A stretch of DNA of 64,000 bases from Pedobacter sp. L105 (lineage in GTDB: Bacteria > Bacteroidota > Bacteroidia > Sphingobacteriales > Sphingobacteriaceae), in the NCBI RefSeq assembly GCF_009765875.1, contig NZ_LMUP01000008.1, forward strand, positions 41,430-105,429, given 5' to 3'. This document shows positions 58,095 to 64,000 of the stretch, piece after piece (the stretch's first letter is position 1; every line of letters begins with the position of its first letter). A program made the position numbers and the translations under genes. The notes beneath the pieces were generated by a model. It was not told the DNA's origin. It saw nothing but the letters and a program-made list of their open reading frames with translations, and did no database searches.

Positions 58095-59264
58095 CTTTTC
58101 TCATTTTAGTATAGCATTTTCAAATTCCCATTGACTATTCAATCGGGACAATTATACACTGTAACGTGTATATATGTAAGTGAAATTAAAATTCAGGTAG
58201 AGTATATATCGTCCTGAAGATAAATATAGAATTGACGCCAAGTTTTTCATTAGCTGACAGAACCATGAATAAATGATAATCATTTTCAGGCGATTACTAT
58301 TCCATAGAAGGTCTTTAATAAAGCTTTAAATTAACTTTAGTTTAACATCAAACTAATTTGTATGACACCAAAAATTCCTAATGCAAAAAATTGGGAGGAG
58401 GATATACCTTTATCCTATTTAAGTATATAACATAAGTTTTGACCTGGCGAACACAAAATAGTGTTGCAACTAGTCTGTCGGCTAATAAGGAGAGGGTGTT
58501 CATATTTGGTGGTTAAGGATAAAATCATGGAGTCTTCGAATAGCTTTATTCAAAATTGAACTACATTATACCTGCTCAATGATATAATTACATAATTTCT
58601 GGCGTACATAAGGGATGCGTACGGTAGGGCCGATTGTTGGATTAGGAACAGCAATAAAATCAAAACTTGCAGCTACATGCTTTCACAAATAGATGATCAG
58701 AATAAATTAGCGTTGCCGAAGTTATATAGTTAATTGGATTAAGTACACATGACTACCGTTTTAAGAGCAATAAAAAATTATTATATGCTTATGGCTGACA
58801 TGAAATATTTATGAAATATATAACAATAATTTAATTAAACGTAATTATTTTTAATATAGTATTTTTAGGAATAAAAAAATGATGTTCGTCACGTTTATCA
58901 TACATATCATAGTTTTTCATTAAAACAATGCTTGTAACACCTTTGCGACATTCCAAATTCTACAAAAAAAAAAGAATAACCACTTATTGTAGAGCATTTT
59001 ACATAAAATTTAAAAATACAAAAATCGCACCACCTTAAGCTTAACTTTAAAAAATACTTTTATTAGAAAAAGATAATACTTCAATGAAAGTAAAAATCAC
59101 TAAGCAATTATAGCTTTAACATAAATATCGAATTATAATGGGAATACAAAACAGCAAATTGTTTAACTAATATATTAATGTAGATTGTATATAGTAGAAG
59201 AGTGCTAAAATTGACACTCCTTCAGTTTTGACAAAGAAACCAATATACTATAAACAACAATAAT
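58095..59264. other. 1.2-kb AT-rich region without a credible gene
   Basis: The longest gene-free stretch in the window. It contains long A and T runs and a 22-codon frame starting at 58362 (MTPKIPNAKNWEEDIPLSYL). No RNA gene, repeat array or strong hairpin was recognised. It carries the promoters of the flanking regulators. Confidence 0.6.
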
Positions 59265-60536
59265 ATGAACAGTTTAATCATAGTACTGCTTTTTTGTAGC
59301 ATTATACTTTGCTTTCCAATTAGCCTCATCCTATTCTTTAAGCATAAAACTCAAAGAACCAATACTCTTGTAGCACTTACGTTTTTCTCCATAGGGTGTT
59401 ACGCCACCTGCCATTTTCTATTTTTAACAGAATTCATTATTGGTTTCCCTATTTTCTATAAATTGGTAAAACCACTTTATTTTTTTGTTCCGCCATGCAT
59501 CTATTTATATATCGAAACCATATTAAGCACTGAAAAAAAATGGAACCACCGCTACTGGCTTCATTTTTTACCAGCCGCATTAACTTTAATAGATGTTATA
59601 CCCTGGTTAGGAATGAGTAGCTATGCTCGGGTCGCAATCGTATCGTCTATTATTAAAGATCACAGTTATATTTTTAAAGACACACCTGGAGCTATACCCA
59701 TGTGGTTATATTACGCTTTAATGCCAATTCAAGGAATTGGTTACCTCTGTTATCTGGTCATTTCGTTAAGGTTGTATAAGGAGAACAACAGTATCAATCT
59801 TAAATCGGAACCTTACAAAAATTATTATCAATGGTCTTTAATCCTTGTCATGATGCAAGGAACTATCTACATATGTATGACTGGTTACACAGCTATTTTA
59901 ATAACGAACTTTTCAGATGGGATATACCTCATTCATGCGATATACTTTCCAGCAGTACTCATGTGTTCATCACTGATTTTTACCGCCGTTTATGTTTACC
60001 TAAATCCCAGGATATTGTTTGGTTATGATATGAAAACTGAAGAGCATTTGCTGAAGGATGGAAAAACTAAGCCGCCTCAATTAGTCACCGTGGCTAACAT
60101 AGCCAATCAGGAAATTGGTGATTTAAGCACAGCTATCTCCACAGATAATAATAGCCCACTATTTTCTACAAGTACTTTGTTGATATATCAGAAATTACTG
60201 GAGGCGGAACTCGCTGAACAAGAATTATACAGGCAACAAGGGCTCACTATACGGCAATTGGCTACACAATGTAAAGTCCCGGTCCGTGCACTTTCTTTTA
60301 TGCTGCGGCACATTTACAATAAACACTTCAATGATTTTATCAATGAATACAGAATACTTTATGTAATCAGAAGGTTGACTGCGCTGGATTGGGAAGAATT
60401 AACTTTTGAAGGATTGGCATATGAAGCAGGCTTTTCTTCAAGAACAACCTTTTTTATGGCATTTAAGAAAAAACAAGGTATGAGTCCGACCATTTTTCTA
60501 CAAAGTCTCAGGAATAATAACATTAAAAACAGTTAG
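59265..60536 (+). CDS. Seven-helix membrane AraC-family regulator
   Basis: 423 residues. About seven membrane helices fill the first 250 residues. After a linker, the C-terminal 110 residues form a double helix-turn-helix of AraC type (I-R-Q-L-A-T-Q-C-K-V-P and F-E-G-L-A-Y-E-A-G-F-S-S-R-T-T-F-F). Such 7TM-AraC proteins are common in Bacteroidota and read a membrane or periplasmic signal. It lies 207 bases before the NTPase gene, which it may control, though that is only a guess from position. Confidence 0.88.
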   Translation: MNSLIIVLLFCSIILCFPISLILFFKHKTQRTNTLVALTFFSIGCYATCHFLFLTEFIIGFPIFYKLVKPLYFFVPPCIYLYIETILSTEKKWNHRYWLHFLPAALTLIDVIPWLGMSSYARVAIVSSIIKDHSYIFKDTPGAIPMWLYYALMPIQGIGYLCYLVISLRLYKENNSINLKSEPYKNYYQWSLILVMMQGTIYICMTGYTAILITNFSDGIYLIHAIYFPAVLMCSSLIFTAVYVYLNPRILFGYDMKTEEHLLKDGKTKPPQLVTVANIANQEIGDLSTAISTDNNSPLFSTSTLLIYQKLLEAELAEQELYRQQGLTIRQLATQCKVPVRALSFMLRHIYNKHFNDFINEYRILYVIRRLTALDWEELTFEGLAYEAGFSSRTTFFMAFKKKQGMSPTIFLQSLRNNNIKNS

Positions 60537-60743
60537 TACACGCTTCTTCCCCTATCGTAAAAAGCACATATTTGTTCAGAATACATGCAATCAGTTCTAA
60601 TATCTGTTATATGAACACACGTATATACTCACTAAGAACGATTACCTATTTTATTGCTCATCTTTCCTATAAGTTATCACATTGAACATTTCGCCATTCA
60701 ATTGTGGGAGTCTAATTATCACTCGATTTAAAAGAAAAAAGCT

Positions 60744-62621
60744 ATGACCTATGCTATTCAACTCACAGAAATAAAACGACTATTGCTATTAAAAGTTAAT
60801 ATTAAGAATGTTACACCTAAAGATTGCGAAAGCATCTCCTTACAAATAAATAAAGAGGTTAGTAAGCATATTAGTGTGACCACACTCAAGAGGTTGTTTG
60901 GCTTGGCAGTACAACGGTATAAGTTCTCAACATTTACACTTTTAACATTATCAGATTTCCTAAATATAGAATATACCAAATACGAAACGATAGATGAAGA
61001 TGCCCTGCAAAAAGTAGATGAGTGGAAAGCTATTAAAGCTATATCAAATAACATTACCGACCGAACTTTACAGAAAATTAGTGATAGCTGCGGTATCCCT
61101 CATGGTATGACAGTTGCCAGAAATTTTGCAGAAGAAGATTTTATGCAATTCTATACGAGTACTTCTATATTCACAAGTTTTGTTTCTTTAGCAGGTGATG
61201 GGAAATCTGTCCTAATCAGCAATTTGGCGCAAAAACTATTCAAGACCTCTAAATCCACCTATAATAATTCCACGCTCTTGTACATGACTGCAGGTGACTT
61301 TTTCCATGAGGGGGAGGCGAACTTTGACGCCGATCTCCGACTAAAACAGCTTCTCGGCATGGAAATTAGAGGAGATATGTTCGAATACTTAGATCATGGC
61401 CATATTACTAATGGAGGGAAGTTCGTTATTATTCTGGATGATTTCACAGATCACTTTTTATCCAGATGGAGCTGCGATCAACTATTTAGTACCCTTAGAA
61501 ACCTAATTTTAACGCTAAAATACTTTGGAAATATAAAATTGGTCATCAGTATGAGAACAATTATGTGGTCCAAATTCTACCTATGTATTCAGCAATCCGA
61601 TTATTTAAAATCCATGTGGTTTCCTGGTAGTCATTACCGCTTGGAAGACCATACGAATATACCAAAACTGTCTAATGAAGAAACCGAATTGCTACTATTA
61701 AACATCAATTCAGCCTTAAATAACATCATCAGTCCCACGTTAAAAGACCAACTTAAATCGACGGATTTTATCAAATTATATTTTGATTTCCACCAAAAAA
61801 ACACCAACCTAAATTGTTATTGTGACACTGTTTCGAATGAATTGGTATCGATGCTAATTCAACGAAGCATATACAATACCAAAAACTGTAGCGAAAAAAT
61901 CCCGCTTCTAAAAAAAATAGCCCAACTGACTAAAGTTGGAGTTGAGCATCCTTTTGTACCAATAACAAATGTGCCGGGCATTACCTCCATCTATAAAACA
62001 GCTTACGACGAGTTGCTTGATACTGATATCCTGATCAAGGAGACCAAATATGTGGAAGAAAGCAGAGTGGAAACGATAAGGTTTAAACACGATTGCGTAT
62101 TTGAATACTTTCTCTTTGTTCAGCTTATTGAAAAATTCAGTTTAACTATAAATGAGGACTTCTTTAAACATGTCAAATCAAAATACAAAAATAGTCCGGT
62201 TGAGATTCGATTACTACAGTGGACGATAAGATTTTTATTAAAAACAGGCAATTTTAAACCACTGACTTTAATTTTCTCTGTCAATTTCGAGCCTCTTATT
62301 GTGACTAAACTAGTGCTGTATATGGCAGAAGAAATTAAATACAGATCTCAATACAATTCATCTTTCATCAGCCTATTAGATGAAGGTAAATTCCATGAAA
62401 CCATCGTTTCTGAAATAGATAAGTTTGACAGCTACGATCCGTATTTTGAGTTCGCTATTTCTGCTCTGATAGAGATAACTAACAACATTGAACAGGTTGA
62501 TACTTATAAAATGTTACTGCTGAATTTTTTCAACCCTAGTTTTAAAGTTAAAAAGAATCGGACAATAAAAAAAACGTCAGCTATTGCAGTGTCCATTGTT
62601 ATGGGAAAACTTGCATCCTAA
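60744..62621 (+). CDS. STAND/NACHT-like P-loop NTPase with N-terminal helical domain
   Basis: 625 residues, not clearly in a known named family. Residues ~20-85 match a helical module seen at the start of many Bacteroidota proteins (D-C-E-S-I-S, S-V-T-T-L-K-R-L-F-G, T-F-T-L-L-T-L-S-D-F-L). The P-loop is S-L-A-G-D-G-K-S-V-L (148-157), with Ser in place of the usual first Gly. Walker B is F-V-I-I-L-D-D-F (227-234), and a sensor-like L-V-I-S-M-R-T follows. Further on F-K-H-D-C-V-F-E-Y-F resembles the F-x-H-x-x-x-x-E-Y-F box of NACHT proteins. Inferred role: switch ATPase, perhaps in defence or regulation. Confidence 0.6.
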   Translation: MTYAIQLTEIKRLLLLKVNIKNVTPKDCESISLQINKEVSKHISVTTLKRLFGLAVQRYKFSTFTLLTLSDFLNIEYTKYETIDEDALQKVDEWKAIKAISNNITDRTLQKISDSCGIPHGMTVARNFAEEDFMQFYTSTSIFTSFVSLAGDGKSVLISNLAQKLFKTSKSTYNNSTLLYMTAGDFFHEGEANFDADLRLKQLLGMEIRGDMFEYLDHGHITNGGKFVIILDDFTDHFLSRWSCDQLFSTLRNLILTLKYFGNIKLVISMRTIMWSKFYLCIQQSDYLKSMWFPGSHYRLEDHTNIPKLSNEETELLLLNINSALNNIISPTLKDQLKSTDFIKLYFDFHQKNTNLNCYCDTVSNELVSMLIQRSIYNTKNCSEKIPLLKKIAQLTKVGVEHPFVPITNVPGITSIYKTAYDELLDTDILIKETKYVEESRVETIRFKHDCVFEYFLFVQLIEKFSLTINEDFFKHVKSKYKNSPVEIRLLQWTIRFLLKTGNFKPLTLIFSVNFEPLIVTKLVLYMAEEIKYRSQYNSSFISLLDEGKFHETIVSEIDKFDSYDPYFEFAISALIEITNNIEQVDTYKMLLLNFFNPSFKVKKNRTIKKTSAIAVSIVMGKLAS

Positions 62622-62665
62622 AAAAGGCTGAATGGCAATTCTTTTCGTCACTAATCATATGATCT

Positions 62666-63776
62666 ATGAATAATGCAAAAATTAAACAAAATCAGTTGGT
62701 AGAGAAATTTAACCTCTTAAATTTCTCTACCAATAAAGAGTTGAATGATCTCGTTATTCTGACCGTAGAGATATGCAAAATACCTGTGGTGCTACTGACA
62801 TTGAATCAGGGAAACAATCAGACGATCAGATATAAGTTTGGTCTGGATCTGGAAGAAGCTCAAGTGGAGACCCTCCTCTCTGAATATTTTAAATCAGATA
62901 CGACGAAGGTAGTTAGTCATGCAGTTCATGATCTGCATTGTCAAGAAAATACAGCTGCTACGGAAGACTTAACTATTCGTTTTTATACCAGCGTACCACT
63001 TGTTTCTTCTTCTGGGATTCAAATCGGATCTTATTGTATAGCTGATTTTAACCGGCATCATTTTACCGATCATCAGGAAGAGATGTTAGCTATACTTTCA
63101 AGGCAAGTGATGTATGTGACGGAGTTGCAATTAGGTCTTGATTTAATAAAAGATAAAAATATCGCCTTGAAAGCGCAGAAGACAAAAAAACAGTACAATC
63201 TGAAAGGAAATTGAGAGGTTTTTTCAATAGTTCGCCCGCATGCCATATCTTAATTGACACCTATTATAGAATCCTCGATTATAACAAAGAGACTGAAACA
63301 TTCTTTAATGAATTTTACGGTAAGCAGATTAAAAATGGAAAGTGGATTATTCCTTATATCGATCAAACGTATCAAAAAAAGTTTATTAATAATTTCCAAC
63401 TGGCATTAAAAGGAAATAGGGTAGACAAGGAGTTTCTACTAAAAACAAACAATTATGAGGTATGGTGGTCACTATCGTTTCAACCGATATCGGACGATAA
63501 AAACAAGGTTATCAGTGTTGCTTTTACTGCTTCAAATGTGAATGAGCGCAAAAACAAATGGCAGAAATCATCAGTCAAAACCAATCACTTTTAGAAATAG
63601 CAAACAATCTATCACACGAATACAGGAAACCGGTTGCCTCTATTTTAGGGTTGATGAACCTTATTAAACATGATGACTATAAATCCGATAAAGAGTCTTT
63701 GATAATGATGGAATCTGCGACTAAAGAACTGGATGTGAAATTGAGAAAAATCATCAGTTATATCGAAGTGCTTTAA
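62666..63776 (+). pseudogene. GAF-PAS-HisKA signalling protein split by two frameshifts
   Basis: Three consecutive frames together form one protein: GAF domain (62666 to ~63180), PAS domain (R-G-F-F-N-S-S-P-A-C-H-I-L-I-D, from ~63205), then a HisKA box with L-S-H-E-Y-R-K-P-V-A-S-I near 63620. It ends at 63776 without HATPase. The breaks are at A runs 63184-63190 and 63550-63554, each fixable by one extra A. The plan matches the intact GAF/HisKA gene at 28074. It is either a dead copy or a sequence error. Confidence 0.75.
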
Positions 63777-63885
63777 TTAAAATATCAAGAATAATTCAGA
63801 GGTCTTAAGCTAAAACATTACTGTATGGAAAATTTGTTACTGATTATACAACGATTGGATTTGCAACATTAAAGTGGACATTTAG
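63777..63885. other. Probable right end of an IS3-family element
   Basis: Between the broken kinase and the transposase end. AAAGTGGACATTTAG at 63871-63885 is the likely terminal inverted repeat region, as TGTCCACTTT-type ends are common in this family. The matching left end is outside the window. Confidence 0.5.
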
Positions 63886-64000
63886 TTAAGCGGCAATATT
63901 TTGTTTATTTAAGTTTCTACCAAATTCTTCCGGGGACAAGTACCCCAGTGTAGAATGTAGTCTTTTACGGTTGTACCAAGTCTCTATATATTCAAAAACG
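63886..64000 (-). mobile_element. IS3-family transposase (OrfB), C-terminal fragment at window edge
   Basis: The minus-strand frame reads [21 protein letters not shown], the hallmark end of IS3-family integrases, and stops at 63886. The rest of the gene, including the DDE residues, lies beyond the window. It may be an intact insertion sequence that marks a rearranged border. Confidence 0.92.

Noticed and set aside
58362..58430. A 22-codon frame (MTPKIPNAKNWEEDIPLSYL) that could be a small peptide
   Set aside because: It has plausible peptide composition but no gene context, no modification enzymes and no recognised family; too short to claim.

Overview
The window looks like a chromosome segment from a Bacteroidota species, most likely Sphingobacteriaceae (Pedobacter-like). 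The signs are: promoters of the TTTG / TAnnTTTG type and few Shine-Dalgarno sequences; a type IX secretion (T9SS) type-B sorting domain with PorP/SprF and OmpA partners; an acidic lipoprotein export signal; and many families typical of the phylum (DUF1080, DUF1599, the BT_3928-type DoxX protein, GH3-like enzymes). The genus is inferred from gene content only.

Positions 1-31900 are mostly housekeeping and metabolic. A sugar locus opens the window (3-keto-disaccharide hydrolase end, NupG-like transporter, two secreted TIM-barrel isomerases). It is followed by asd, a PBP4-type dacB, a GH20 hexosaminidase, truA and a hotdog thioesterase. A minus-strand run (DUF1599, DoxX/thioredoxin-like, dppB, aroK) diverges from folP-cdaA. 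Next come a bacilliredoxin, two small membrane proteins, ahcY, a NodB-like deacetylase, pdxJ, gcvP, a lone receiver protein, an MBL hydrolase, and the recJ-lptB-GH3 series. The stretch closes with a signalling group: a GAF/HisKA protein without an ATPase domain, a receiver/glutaredoxin-like/thioredoxin-reductase fusion that lacks its redox cysteines, and a cNMP-binding histidine kinase.

Positions 32200-38900 are accessory. An APS kinase and a sulfotransferase share one base. After them come a Crp/Fnr regulator, a long inverted repeat holding a copy of the 16S 3'-tail sequence, a small secreted protein, a TPR histidine kinase/NarL regulator pair and a lipoprotein.

Positions 39000-42900 look like the scar of an integrative element. 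There is a 3' fragment of tRNA-Asn beside a terminator, an orphan zinc-ribbon PD-(D/E)XK nuclease, a decayed HisKA_2-type kinase, and a twice-frameshifted phosphonate-associated alcohol dehydrogenase just before an intact phosphonatase-like hydrolase.

Positions 42950-56520 form one surface module on the minus strand: a 3518-residue adhesin (discoidin-like N-terminus, SprB and cadherin-like repeats, 16 DUF11 repeats, CHU_C sorting domain), then PorP/SprF and an OmpA/PD40 protein. T9SS would export the adhesin, and the two partners would anchor it.

Positions 56520-64000 are AT-rich and gene-poor: a membrane-anchored LuxR-type regulator, a 7TM-AraC regulator, a STAND/NACHT-like NTPase with an N-terminal helical domain, a frame-broken GAF-PAS-HisKA gene, and the end of an IS3-family transposase at the window edge. 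The best candidates for something undescribed are the NTPase, the APS kinase-sulfotransferase pair, the cysteine-less redox fusion with its kinase, and the adhesin module.
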